This document shows, piece by piece, positions 51,444-60,264 of a stretch of DNA of 64,000 bases. The notes under the pieces were generated by a model. It was not told where the DNA came from. It did no database searches and saw nothing but the letters and a program-made list of their open reading frames with translations. This DNA comes from CAWIJK01 sp963836375 (GTDB lineage: Bacteria; Actinomycetota; Acidimicrobiia; Acidimicrobiales; RAAP-2): assembly GCA_963836375.1 (NCBI GenBank), contig CAWIJK010000002.1, forward strand, positions 186,001-250,000, written 5' to 3'. Within the stretch, counting starts at the first letter, position 1; each line of letters starts with the position of its first letter. The translations under genes and the position numbers were made by a program.

Positions 51444-52610
51444 ATGCAGACCCTCGAGGACCGTGGTTCGCCCCGGCGGCGGGTGTGGCCGGTGGTCGTC
51501 GGTGTTGTGGCCGTTGTGGCCGTCGCCGCCGGTGTGGGTTATGCCGTCGGGCACCACGGAGCGCTCGTCGGCTCGGGTTCGCCGGCCGCCAGTCCCACCA
51601 CGACGACCAGCACCGTCCCGCCGCTGTCGGTGGTCTCGACCACCCCGGCCAACAACTCGACCGGCGTGGCGCCCGACGTGACGATCGAAGTGCACTTCTC
51701 CCGGCCGATCGACCAGGTCACCGCGGTCCCCACCCTGTCCCCGGCGGTGGCCGGCTCGTGGAGCCAGCCCGACCGCACGTCACTGGTGTTCACCGCCAGC
51801 GCCCCGTTCATCCCGTCCTCGACCGAGTCGGTCACCCTGCCGGCCGGCCTCGGCGGTGGTGGGCGCCGGGCCCAGCCGGGGTTGGCGGTGGCGGACACGA
51901 TCGAGTTCACCGTCGAGTCGGGAAGCACTGAGCGGCTGCAGCAATTGCTGGCCGAGGAGGGGTACCTGCCCCTCTCGTTCACCCCGACCGGGGGTGCACC
52001 TCCGGCCAACGAGGTGGCCGACGTCCAGCCCGGCTCGTTTGCCTGGAGATGGCCGATGCCGGCCTCCCTGACCAGCCTGTGGAGCGAAGGCCTGCCCAAC
52101 GTGATCACCCAGGCGGCGGTGATGCAGTTCGAAGAACAGAACAACCTCACGGTGGACGGGGTGGCGGGACCGATGGTGTGGACCGTGCTGTTGAAGGACG
52201 CGGTGGCGGGCGCCACCGACCCCAACTCCTACAACTATGTGGTCGTCTCCAAGGTGCTCCCGGAGAACCTCACCCTCTACGTGAACGGAAACCCCCAATT
52301 CACCGGCATCCCGGTCAACACCGGCGCGCCGGGGGCCGATACGACCGACGGCACCTACCCGGTCTTCGAGCACGTCCAGAGCTCCGAGATGAAAGGGACG
52401 AACCCCGACGGGACCACCTACGACGACAAGAACGTCCCTTGGGCCAGCTACTTCAACGGCGGGGACGCACTGCACGGCTTCGTGCGGGCCACCTACGGGT
52501 CTCCCCAGAGCAACGGTTGCGTCGAAATGAGCATCGCCGACGCGCAGACGCTCTGGCCGCTCACCCCCGTCGGGACCCTGGTGACCATCACCGGGCCCGC
52601 GGTCACCTGA
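51444..52610 (+). CDS. L,D-transpeptidase (YkuD) with Ig-like and peptidoglycan-binding domains
   Basis: 388 residues. A signal anchor (VWPVVVGVVAVVAVAAGVGY), a Ser/Thr/Pro linker, an SbsA/Big_5-type Ig domain (TTPANNSTGVAPDVTIEVHF), a peptidoglycan-binding repeat (QAAVMQFEEQNNLTVDGVAG), and a YkuD domain ending GFVRATYGSPQSNGCVEMSI, where the His and the S-x-G-C (here S-N-G-C) Cys are catalytic. It forms 3-3 cross-links in peptidoglycan outside the membrane. It stands alone; the next gene is also secreted. Confidence 0.9.
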   Translation: MQTLEDRGSPRRRVWPVVVGVVAVVAVAAGVGYAVGHHGALVGSGSPAASPTTTTSTVPPLSVVSTTPANNSTGVAPDVTIEVHFSRPIDQVTAVPTLSPAVAGSWSQPDRTSLVFTASAPFIPSSTESVTLPAGLGGGGRRAQPGLAVADTIEFTVESGSTERLQQLLAEEGYLPLSFTPTGGAPPANEVADVQPGSFAWRWPMPASLTSLWSEGLPNVITQAAVMQFEEQNNLTVDGVAGPMVWTVLLKDAVAGATDPNSYNYVVVSKVLPENLTLYVNGNPQFTGIPVNTGAPGADTTDGTYPVFEHVQSSEMKGTNPDGTTYDDKNVPWASYFNGGDALHGFVRATYGSPQSNGCVEMSIADAQTLWPLTPVGTLVTITGPAVT

Positions 52611-52689
52611 CGGCGGACGGCGCTCGGCCATGTGCGCCGTGGCACCGGGGTCCTGTGGCCCTGGACCCGGCGCCGGTGCCGGTGCGAGC

Positions 52690-52695
52690 TAGCCT
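52690..52695 (+). promoter_or_regulatory. Leaderless -10 element of the secreted protein gene
   Basis: TAGCCT ends 6 bases before GTG 52702. Confidence 0.45.
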
Positions 52696-52701
52696 CGGCG
52701 G

Positions 52702-53568
52702 GTGGCTGGGAGCCGGACGAGGAGGGCGGGGGGCGTCGCCGCGCTGGCCGTGAGCGCGGCTGTGTCCTTCGCCCTCGTTGACCTCCCGGCCGGGGCGTCC
52801 CCCCAGTCCCTCGCCTGGCTGACCAGCCAGGCCCAACCGGCGGCGGCCAAGCTCCAGGCGGACCAGGCGGCCGTCTCGGCCGCCACCGGGGCCCACGGTC
52901 ACTGGGTCGCCAGGCTCAGTGCCTGTCAACAGCTGGTCCGCGACGCCCAGTCCGCGAAGAAAGGGGCGCCGGCGCCGACCCAGGGGCTGCGGTCGGCCTG
53001 GAAGGCCCTGGTGGTCGCCGACCTCGAGTACTCGCAGGCCTGCGTCAGCTGGGCGAAGTCAAAGGGCACCCGCAACGGCGGCAGTGTGCAGGTCCTCGGT
53101 CAACAGCTGACGACCGCCCAGGCGGCGTGGAAGTCGGCGGTGGCCGCCGCCCAGTCCTCGACCGCTGCGGGCGGGAGCCCACCCACGTCCACCACGACGA
53201 CCACGGCGCCGCAGACCGAGGCCCAGTACGAGGCCTCTTGCTCGCTGTTGATGCCCTACTCGGAGCTGGTCACCCAATCGACGGCGAATGCCACCACCTG
53301 CGTGACCGAGCAGGGGACGGTGTACCAGTACGACAACAATACGGGTCCCAACGACATGCTGGTCGCCGTGGCCAACAACTCCGCCGACCTCATGGACGTG
53401 TCAATGGCCACCCCGCCCGCGGCCAACACCGTCGGGGTCAACGACGTCATCCAGGTGTGGGGGCCGATCGCCGGGTCGGACACCTACTCGGACTCGTCGG
53501 GGAACAATTTCAACGTCCCGGTGGTGTCGGGAACCTACCTGACCGTGGTCTCGGCCCCGGCGGGCTGA
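52702..53568 (+). CDS. Secreted protein of unknown function
   Basis: 288 residues. Signal peptide GGVAALAVSAAVSFALVDLP with a likely cut after AGA. An Ala/Gln-rich helical part (about residues 35-155) with four cysteines, a Pro/Thr linker (SPPTSTTTTTAPQTE), and a C-terminal beta-rich domain ending in VSGTYLTVVSAPA. Not recognised. It follows the L,D-transpeptidase, so a cell-wall role is possible but unproven. Confidence 0.7.
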   Translation: MAGSRTRRAGGVAALAVSAAVSFALVDLPAGASPQSLAWLTSQAQPAAAKLQADQAAVSAATGAHGHWVARLSACQQLVRDAQSAKKGAPAPTQGLRSAWKALVVADLEYSQACVSWAKSKGTRNGGSVQVLGQQLTTAQAAWKSAVAAAQSSTAAGGSPPTSTTTTTAPQTEAQYEASCSLLMPYSELVTQSTANATTCVTEQGTVYQYDNNTGPNDMLVAVANNSADLMDVSMATPPAANTVGVNDVIQVWGPIAGSDTYSDSSGNNFNVPVVSGTYLTVVSAPAG

Positions 53569-53649
53569 GCCCGGCCAACCTGGTCCCCGGCCCGGCACGG
53601 CCCCGTCAAGCCGGAGCAGCTTCGCTCACGGACTCCCCACGCCGGTCGG

Positions 53650-53655
53650 TAGTCT
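53650..53655 (+). promoter_or_regulatory. Leaderless -10 element of the Nudix gene
   Basis: TAGTCT ends 8 bases before GTG 53664 and decides that start within a longer open frame. Confidence 0.45.
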
Positions 53656-53663
53656 TCGCCCCG

Positions 53664-54188
53664 GTGGGGATCTCTCCGTACGTCCGCAAACTCCGGGAGG
53701 CCGTCGGCCATGGGCTCTTGGTCTTGCCGTCGGCGGCGGTCCTCCCGCGTGAAAGTGACGGCCGGTTGCTCCTGGTCAGGGTGATCGACACCGGCCAGTG
53801 GGCGGTCATCGGTGGGGCGGTCGAGCCCGACGAGTCCCCGAGGGACGCGGCGATTCGGGAATGCGAGGAAGAGGCGGGGGTGCTGGTCTCCCTCGGCCGG
53901 ATCCTGGGGGTCCTCGGTGGGCCGGAGTTCCGACTGACCTATCCCAACGGGGACCAGACGTCCTATGTGTCGACCGTCTTCGAGGCGACAGTGGTCGGTG
54001 GTTCTCCGAAGCCCGATGGAGACGAAACCTCGGAGGTCAAATGGTGGTCACCCGAAGGCCTTCCCTACCACGAGATGAGCGATTTCACTCGGGCACTCCT
54101 GGCGGCGGTCGGCTTTGAGGCTCACGAAAGACCGCACTCCAGCCAGAAGAGCATTCCGAGCACGGATTTGTCGCATTTCGACGACTGA
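53664..54188 (+). CDS. Nudix hydrolase
   Basis: 174 residues with a complete Nudix box GAVEPDESPRDAAIRECEEE ending AGV (G-x5-E-x7-R-E-x2-E-E-x-G-V pattern). YPNGDQTSYVSTVFEA and VKWWSPEGLP are also usual for the fold. It hydrolyses a nucleoside diphosphate linked to another group; specificity unknown. It marks the start of the region where A/T-ending codons become more common. The C-terminal 15 residues (SSQKSIPSTDLSHFDD) are not typical. Confidence 0.88.
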   Translation: MGISPYVRKLREAVGHGLLVLPSAAVLPRESDGRLLLVRVIDTGQWAVIGGAVEPDESPRDAAIRECEEEAGVLVSLGRILGVLGGPEFRLTYPNGDQTSYVSTVFEATVVGGSPKPDGDETSEVKWWSPEGLPYHEMSDFTRALLAAVGFEAHERPHSSQKSIPSTDLSHFDD

Positions 54189-54335
54189 AGTAGTGGATCT
54201 ACCGGCCGGGTCATTCAGGTTTCCCTGGGTGAGTGGTCCTTTCCCTCCCGGTGGCCCGATATCATGGTGCCAACAGCGAGTCTGTCTCCATCGGTTTGGA
54301 ACCACATCGGGCTCACTGGAAAGGAAGATGCTGTA

Positions 54336-54737
54336 ATGCAAAAACTCCGTGTCGAGTTGTATTGCGACCGGTGCGAGAACGGCGTACAAGCAGAGCGTAC
54401 CGTCGGCTTCGGTGTTGACGACGAAGCCGGAAAGCGTCGGGAATACAAGATTGAATTGTGCAACATGCACCTGAAGGAGTTTGTCACCGATATCGAGCCT
54501 TGGCTGAGCTGTGCGCGACCTGAAGACAAGCCGGGCCGGCAGCGACGTGGATCTCCGACGACGGCCCGTCCTACCGGCATGAGCGCCAAGACCAATCATG
54601 GTCCGGCCCGACGCGATCCGGAGCAACTTGCCGGCATCCGGGCCTGGGCGAGGGCCAACGGCTACCAGGTCAGCGACAAAGGTCGGATCCCAGCGGAGGT
54701 CGAGGAGGCCTACAACCGCAACGCTCAGACCGGGTAG
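54336..54737 (+). CDS. Lsr2-like nucleoid protein with putative zinc site
   Basis: 133 residues. The N-terminus MQKLRVELYCDRCENGVQAE, then REYKIELCNMHLKEFVTDIE, has the Lsr2 dimerisation pattern but with C10-x2-C13 and C42-x2-H45 forming a plausible zinc site. After a basic linker, the C-terminus IRAWARANGYQVSDKGRIPA with EVEEAYN is the Lsr2 DNA-binding domain, with K-G-R in place of the usual R-G-R AT-hook-like residues. Lsr2 silences foreign AT-rich DNA; here it lies within the atypical-composition segment. ATG 54336 follows AAAGGAAG. Confidence 0.82.
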   Translation: MQKLRVELYCDRCENGVQAERTVGFGVDDEAGKRREYKIELCNMHLKEFVTDIEPWLSCARPEDKPGRQRRGSPTTARPTGMSAKTNHGPARRDPEQLAGIRAWARANGYQVSDKGRIPAEVEEAYNRNAQTG

Positions 54738-54942
54738 GGTCCGAAGCGGGGGACAGCTTTCACGATGCCCCGTCGTCGGTGACGGGCATCGAACCCGCCG
54801 AACCGAGCCTGCAAGGTTGACGGGCGCACGTCGCCACCTCGGGGCCCGAAGCCACCCCCCAGTCAGCTGGGGATATTGATTGGGCTGACCTGAGCGGTGG
54901 CCTGAGCGGTGGAAGGGACAGTTCGGCAGTCCCTCGGGGGTC
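54738..54942. other. Short intergenic region, nothing recognised
   Basis: 205 bases between converging genes (Lsr2-like + strand, hypothetical - strand). It contains a doubled AGCGGTGG-like sequence near 54893-54912 (GAGCGGTGGCCTGAGCGGTGG) but no gene or clear hairpin. Confidence 0.5.
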
Positions 54943-55251
54943 CTAGTCGCCTGGCCGGGTTCCGAACCTCTCGTTGGCCATCGATATTCGTCGCCTCACT
55001 TCAGCGTCGGCACTTTCGATCTCTGCGCCGGGGACAAACCACCGAACGACAGAACCAATGACATCGGGTCCACCACCTTGGACCCATTCGATGGAGCCCT
55101 TTCGGTCCGAGACGTCGGCCATCTGGAACATCTCAGCCCACTCAAGCTCGGGTTCGGCGCTCAACTTCCATTCAACCTCGATCCGCTCACCGACCTCCCG
55201 GACGGCGGTCCGGTCGATGATTGTGACGTCGAGCCACTCTGATCCGGCCAT
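54943..55251 (-). CDS. Hypothetical protein
   Basis: 102 residues, acidic and rich in Glu/Trp/Val: VTIIDRTAVREVGERIEVEW, KLSAEPELEWAEMFQMADVS and RWFVPGAEIESADAEVRRRI. It looks like a small soluble beta/alpha protein; no family recognised. ATG 55251 is favoured by the GAGGGAGG about 10 bases upstream; TTG 55260 would be too close to it. It lies between the Lsr2-like and GH15 genes inside the putative island. Confidence 0.55.
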   Translation of the reverse strand: MAGSEWLDVTIIDRTAVREVGERIEVEWKLSAEPELEWAEMFQMADVSDRKGSIEWVQGGGPDVIGSVVRWFVPGAEIESADAEVRRRISMANERFGTRPGD

Positions 55252-55414
55252 CTTCCCCAACCTCCCTCTCCGTTCCCCCCTCGAAGAGTAAACGAGGTCA
55301 TCCGGTCAGTGCCGACGGCCCTGATCCACCGCGACTGAGGCAATCCAACGTCCTGCGTCTCGAAGCACCAATTCCGGCGTCGCCCTTCCGGCAAATGTTG
55401 GCGAATCCCTGTGG

Positions 55415-57265
55415 TCAGCCCTCATGTTCGATCAGTTGGGACACGGCCTCGATCAGGGCGAGGTGAGTGAAAGCTTGAGGAAAGTTCCCGAGATGCTCAC
55501 CGGTCGACGTATCGATTTCTTCCGCGTACAGGTTCAGCGGCCCAGCGTAGGAAAGGAGTTTCTTGCAGAGGTCGCGGGCCCGGTCGGTCTCACCGATCAC
55601 GGCCAAGGCGCTCACGAGCCACCACGAGCAGATCGTGAAGGTCCCCTCCTTGCCGGCAAATCCGGTATCAGTGCTGTCCACCTTGTACCGCAGGACGAGT
55701 CCGTCCTCGGTCAACTCGTCGGCGATGGCCAATACCGTGGTCTTGATGCGCTCGTCGTCGGGAGGCAAGAACCCCATGATGGGAAGAAGTAGCAGCGAGG
55801 CATCGAGTTCGTCGTTCTCGTAGGCTTGGCGGAACCGTCCTTGCTCGTCAACGCCCTTCTCCAGGATCTCGGCTTTCAGGGCGTCCGCGGCTTGTTGCCA
55901 TCGCCCGGCGCGCTCGGCGTCACCGCGCTCGCGGGCAAGGTCGGCGCCGCGTGCAGCGGCGAGCCAGCACATCACCGCTGACTCCGTGAAGTGCTGGGGG
56001 TCCCCTCGGATCTCCCAGATGCCCTGATCGGCATCGCCAGAGTGGCTGATGGCGTCGTCGACGAAGCCGGCGAGGCCTTCCCAGACCGGCTCGATGATCT
56101 GCTCGGCACCCCGGTGGAGGTGGGAATCCACGGCGTCAATGAGCATGCCCCACACATCGTTCTGGTGCTGGTTCCAAGCACCGTTGCCGACCCGTACTGG
56201 CTTGGAGTTGCGCCAGCCCGAGAGGTGGTCGATCGTTCTCTCGGTAAGGTCTCGCTCACCACCGATCCCGTACATGATCTGGAGTTCGGAGAAGGGCTTG
56301 TTCAAGTCCTCACCCCGAACGGCCTCAAGAATGAAGGCAAAGTACTCGAGTGCCTCCCAGTCGTAGCCGAGGCGGTAGAGGGCGCGCAGCGTGAACCCGG
56401 TGTCTCTGATCCAGGTGTAGCGGTAGTCCCAGTTGCGTGCCCCTCCCGGGGTCTCGGGAAGGGAGGTGGTCGAGGCGGCCATGATCGCCCCTGTGGGCGC
56501 GTAGCTCAGTCCCTTGAGCGTCAGCGCGCTGCGCTCGATGAACGGACGCCATGGGTGATCCGGAAAGGTCCCGGTGCTGAGCCAGTCCCGCCAGAAGCTC
56601 ACGGTGGAGTCGACGTCGGCGTCCGCTTCCAGCTGGGTGGTTGGGGCTGGACCCGACCATGTCAGGGCGACGAAACCCGACTCACCCTCACGGAGAGCGG
56701 CCCGTACGTAGGCGCGGGCACCGACTTGGCCGAGCTGAAAGCTGGAGTGCAGCCTGAGGGCTATGTCACCGTCAGGTTGGCGCACGGCCATCGAGTGGTA
56801 GCTGTCACCGTCGTAGCTCCAAGAGCTCGGTGTGGATCCGTAGTCGAACATGGGGAGGCACATCACCGCCAGGTCGACCCTCCCCGAGATGCAGGTGGCG
56901 GTGCGCAGGATCGTCCCGACCCCGGCGCCGACCCTTGGGACTCGCTTGTAGTCAGCGCGCCGCCCTTCGTCGCTCACGGGCCGGACGACAAACAGGTCGT
57001 TTACCACCAGCCATCCCGTCGGAGTGTGCCATGTCGTCTCCAATACCATTGTCCCCGGTACGTATCGGCGATGATCAGGAACGTGGGTGTTGGCCGGCCC
57101 GAGCCGAAAGCTCCCGGCGCCTCGATCCAAGAGCGCGCCGAATACGCTCGGCGAGTCCGGTCGGGGCAGGCTCAGCCACTCGATGGACCCGTCAGGTGCC
57201 ACGAGACAGTTGTTCTCGCAATCTGACAAGAACCCGTAATCGACGATCGGCGGGAAGGTGCTCAT
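55415..57265 (-). CDS. GH15 glycoside hydrolase (glucoamylase/trehalase type)
   Basis: 616 residues. N-terminal beta-sandwich (PPIVDYGFLSDCENNCLVAP, DGSIEWLSLPRPDSPSVFGA) and a C-terminal (alpha/alpha)6 barrel with ARNWDYRYTWIRDTGFTLRA, WEIRGDPQHFTESAVMCWLA and the catalytic Glu region YAEEIDTSTGEHLGNFPQAF. Actinobacterial members hydrolyse trehalose or maltose/starch oligomers in the cytoplasm; no signal peptide is seen. ATG 57265 follows AAGGAG at 9 bases. Codon use is less GC-rich than in the core genes. Confidence 0.93.
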   Translation of the reverse strand: MSTFPPIVDYGFLSDCENNCLVAPDGSIEWLSLPRPDSPSVFGALLDRGAGSFRLGPANTHVPDHRRYVPGTMVLETTWHTPTGWLVVNDLFVVRPVSDEGRRADYKRVPRVGAGVGTILRTATCISGRVDLAVMCLPMFDYGSTPSSWSYDGDSYHSMAVRQPDGDIALRLHSSFQLGQVGARAYVRAALREGESGFVALTWSGPAPTTQLEADADVDSTVSFWRDWLSTGTFPDHPWRPFIERSALTLKGLSYAPTGAIMAASTTSLPETPGGARNWDYRYTWIRDTGFTLRALYRLGYDWEALEYFAFILEAVRGEDLNKPFSELQIMYGIGGERDLTERTIDHLSGWRNSKPVRVGNGAWNQHQNDVWGMLIDAVDSHLHRGAEQIIEPVWEGLAGFVDDAISHSGDADQGIWEIRGDPQHFTESAVMCWLAAARGADLARERGDAERAGRWQQAADALKAEILEKGVDEQGRFRQAYENDELDASLLLLPIMGFLPPDDERIKTTVLAIADELTEDGLVLRYKVDSTDTGFAGKEGTFTICSWWLVSALAVIGETDRARDLCKKLLSYAGPLNLYAEEIDTSTGEHLGNFPQAFTHLALIEAVSQLIEHEG

Positions 57266-57795
57266 AGGAACGTGCTCCTTTCGGACGAGGGATTCAGATA
57301 GTGAAAGAGCCACAGGATCGTTCGGTTGGGCCGGCGTGGGGCGACCCCGTTTCTACCAGCACGAACCTCTCTTCGACGAGTCCTTGTTGAGCATCCATCA
57401 CCAGCCACGGCGGTTTGGCGCCGTTGCGTCGCCCGCCTCTCTCGCCGCGATGAGTTCAGGTGATAGCCGACTTTGAAACGTCCGTCTGCTGCTCTCGCAA
57501 TGAACTGGGGAGTGGGGGTTGGAGGGACGGCCCAGGTGGTCCAAAGGCGGTCCGGCATGAGTCGGCGAAGCGACTTCACCAGTCAGATTGGTCCGGTCAG
57601 CTGAGCCTCCCCAAACAGCTGTTGGCCGGCATCTTGGCGAAGAGCCCCAGCTCCCCAAACTCAAACCCTGCAACCGCGGTTGACATAGCACGAGAGGGTT
57701 GATAACTAGAGATAGCGGGGAGGACGCTGCTGCTGTCGGCGCCACCAAACGACGTTACTTCGAGAACAAGTGCGGTCTTGGGGGCGGAGGAAAGA
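57266..57795. other. 530-base divergent intergenic region
   Basis: Separates the GH15 gene and the secreted repeat protein. Short open frames on both strands lack starts with ribosome-binding sites and resemble no family. The only structured signal seen is the promoter at 57680-57708. It may hold decayed coding sequence. Confidence 0.5.
57680..57708 (+). promoter_or_regulatory. Promoter of the secreted repeat-protein gene
   Basis: TTGACA (57680-57685), 17 bases, TAACTA (57703-57708). It is the best sigma-70-type -35/-10 pair seen in the window and lies about 88 bases before ATG 57796, unlike the leaderless elements of the core genes. Confidence 0.55.
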
Positions 57796-60264
57796 ATGGA
57801 AACTTACCGTATTTGGACAAACGACGGCATATCGAGGCCCGGTTCACGTCTCGGGCACTTGCTAGTTGCAACGATCGGTGCGATGTTGCTGGTTACCGGA
57901 CTGCTGTCGATCTTCATGGGAAATCCCGCGGGCGCCGAGGGCGGCTGGTCGACGATGACTACGACCAACCCGAGTTCAAACGACAACCTGTACAGGGTGT
58001 CGTGCACCTCCTCCAGTTTCTGCCTGGCCGTAGGGTACAGCGTGCCGAGCTCCGGCGAACCCGAGGCCCTCGCTGAGGAGTGGAACGGATCGAGTTGGTC
58101 GACCATGACTCCCACCGATCCCGGTGGATCGATTGAGGCCAACTATCTCACGGACGTCTCATGTACCTCCTCCAGTTTCTGTGTGGCCGTGGGGTATAAT
58201 TATTTCAACAGCGCAACTCAAACGCTCGCCGAACGGTGGAACGGGACGAACTGGTCCACCATGGCCACGACCAATCCCAACAACAACGACATCCTAGAGG
58301 GGGTGTCGTGCACTTCAGTCAGCTTGTGCGTCGCCGTCGGCGCCGACGGCTCAAGTCAAACGCTCGCCGAACAGTGGAACGGGACGAGTTGGTCCACCAT
58401 GACCACGACCAATCCGAGCACTACAAGTGTGCTCTACGATATTTCTTGCACGTCAGCCAGCTTTTGCATCGGCGTTGGTTACTATGTTGGCTCGTCCGCG
58501 ATCCAGGCGCTCGCTGAACAGTGGAACGGGACAAGCTGGTCTGCGGCCGACTCGAATGTTGCCGGCGTTCTAAAGGGAGTGTCGTGCACATCGACAAGCG
58601 CTTGCATGGCGGTGGGAGGGCCAGACGAAGCCCTGGCTGAGGATTGGAATGGCTCGGCCTGGTCCATCATGACCGATCTAAGCAACGTCGCCTCCTTAGA
58701 AGAAGTGTCATGCACGTCAGCTAGCTTCTGCGTCGCTGTCGGCAGCATTGGGGCTTACCCGAACTATCAAACGCTGGCCCAACAGTGGAACGGTTCAGGC
58801 TGGTCCATAACGGCCACAACGAACGCTGGGAGCGTCGACTACTTAGATGGGGTGTCGTGCATATCGGTGGGTGAATGCGTGTCTGTGGGCAGCATTGGCT
58901 CTAATCCCAGCAGTCAAACGCTCGCTGAGAACTACTCCATTCCGCCTCCTACGGCGACTCTCGCGTCACCCGGAAGCGGCGGGACCTATGCGGTGGGCCA
59001 GGTTGTGCATACGAGCTTTACCTGCACTGATGGGACAGGTGGCCCGGGTATCGCCTCGTGTCTGGATTCCAACGGCTCTATGAGCCCGGGCGCCCTCGAT
59101 ACTGCGGCGCCTGGGAGCTACACGTACACGGTTACGGCCACGAGCCTCGATGGCGAGATCGATACGACGTCGATCGACTACACAGTGGTTCCTTCACCCA
59201 GCGTCTCGAGCGTGAGTCCGGATTCCGGTTCAACCACTGGGGGCACCATTGTCACGATTACGGGTACCGGCTTCACCGGAGCAACGGCGGTTGACTTTGG
59301 CGCAAATGCGACTGGTTCTTTCACGGTCGTGAGTGATACCGAGGTTACGGCAGCTTCCCCTCCGGGGTCCGCTGGGGCCACGACAGTGAGCGTCACGACC
59401 GTCGGAGGCACAGGGAGCGACCCCGGTGCGTTCACCTACCTAGCGGCCAATTGCAACCCGCCCGCGATAACCAGTCCCGACCAGACAACTGCATCGGCTG
59501 GCCAGCCTTTCAGCTTTACCATCACCACCTGCACTACTGCGGTGCCGACGATAAAGGGCGACGCGTTGCCACGGGGCCTCATGATCCATGACAACCGGAA
59601 CGGTACGGCCACTATCTCGGGTACCCCGAGCGCCAAGGACGCTGGCCTCTACACGGCCACCATATCGGCCATCGTGAAAAGACAAGCGACGGCCTCCCAG
59701 CATCTCGTCATCGCTGTCGACAACTCAGGTGCCTTCAGTTCCAAGGCAAAGGACCTCGTCCACACCGGAACCGCCTTCTCCTATTTGGTCACGACGCGCT
59801 ACGGCTACCCGACGCCGGCAATCACAACGACCTCGGCCCTCCCAGGAGGCGTCACCTTCACCGATGACCGGAACGGGACGGCCATCCTTTCCGGCACTCC
59901 GGCTGCAAATGCCGGTGGAACCTATCTGATCACCATCACTTCAACCAATGGAGGTTCACCGGTCACTCATAGCTTCGTCCTAACGGTCTATCAGGCAGGG
60001 GTGATTACGAGTCCTGCGTCTGACGCCATCACTGCGGGGGTGTCCATGGCTCCCTTCGGTGTGACGGCCACCGGATATCCGACCCCGACCCTCAAGGCGG
60101 CCGGTCTTCCTTACGGGGTCCATCTGGTCGACAACCACAATGGGACCGGGACGATTGCAGGTACCACGCGGGCGACCGCTGCAGGCACCTACAAGGCGAG
60201 CATCATCGCCACTTCGAAGGCGGGGTCGATGACTCAGCCGTTTACACTAACGGTTGACCCGTAG
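57796..60264 (+). CDS. Large secreted Cys-repeat protein with IPT/TIG and Ig-like domains
   Basis: 822 residues. Signal peptide (LLVATIGAMLLVTGLLSIFM, cut near AGAEGG). Residues about 55-375 hold seven tandem repeats of 42-53 residues with consensus VSCTSxSFCVAVG then QTLAEQWNGTSWSTMTTTNP; each has a C-x5-C pair. Next come an Ig-like segment (TATLASPGSGGTYAVGQVVH), an IPT/TIG domain (SVSPDSGSTTGGTIVTITGT) and three putative Ig repeats near ALPRGLMIHDNRNGTATISG to the end. Probably an extracellular or surface adhesin-like protein; no anchor motif is seen. GGAGG lies 5 bases before the ATG. Confidence 0.82.
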   Translation: METYRIWTNDGISRPGSRLGHLLVATIGAMLLVTGLLSIFMGNPAGAEGGWSTMTTTNPSSNDNLYRVSCTSSSFCLAVGYSVPSSGEPEALAEEWNGSSWSTMTPTDPGGSIEANYLTDVSCTSSSFCVAVGYNYFNSATQTLAERWNGTNWSTMATTNPNNNDILEGVSCTSVSLCVAVGADGSSQTLAEQWNGTSWSTMTTTNPSTTSVLYDISCTSASFCIGVGYYVGSSAIQALAEQWNGTSWSAADSNVAGVLKGVSCTSTSACMAVGGPDEALAEDWNGSAWSIMTDLSNVASLEEVSCTSASFCVAVGSIGAYPNYQTLAQQWNGSGWSITATTNAGSVDYLDGVSCISVGECVSVGSIGSNPSSQTLAENYSIPPPTATLASPGSGGTYAVGQVVHTSFTCTDGTGGPGIASCLDSNGSMSPGALDTAAPGSYTYTVTATSLDGEIDTTSIDYTVVPSPSVSSVSPDSGSTTGGTIVTITGTGFTGATAVDFGANATGSFTVVSDTEVTAASPPGSAGATTVSVTTVGGTGSDPGAFTYLAANCNPPAITSPDQTTASAGQPFSFTITTCTTAVPTIKGDALPRGLMIHDNRNGTATISGTPSAKDAGLYTATISAIVKRQATASQHLVIAVDNSGAFSSKAKDLVHTGTAFSYLVTTRYGYPTPAITTTSALPGGVTFTDDRNGTAILSGTPAANAGGTYLITITSTNGGSPVTHSFVLTVYQAGVITSPASDAITAGVSMAPFGVTATGYPTPTLKAAGLPYGVHLVDNHNGTGTIAGTTRATAAGTYKASIIATSKAGSMTQPFTLTVDP

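Noticed and set aside
53127..53663. Upstream open frame continuous with the Nudix gene
   Set aside because: It lies over the C-terminus of the secreted protein gene in another frame; the Nudix fold starts after GTG 53664, which has its own -10 element.
54264..54335. 24-codon extension of the Lsr2-like gene
   Set aside because: The conserved N-terminus starts at ATG 54336 with AAAGGAAG upstream; the extension matches no Lsr2 protein.
57262..57748. Minus-strand frames of about 105-116 codons upstream of the GH15 gene
   Set aside because: No ribosome-binding sites, no recognisable family, and Arg/Pro-rich composition; treated as noncoding.
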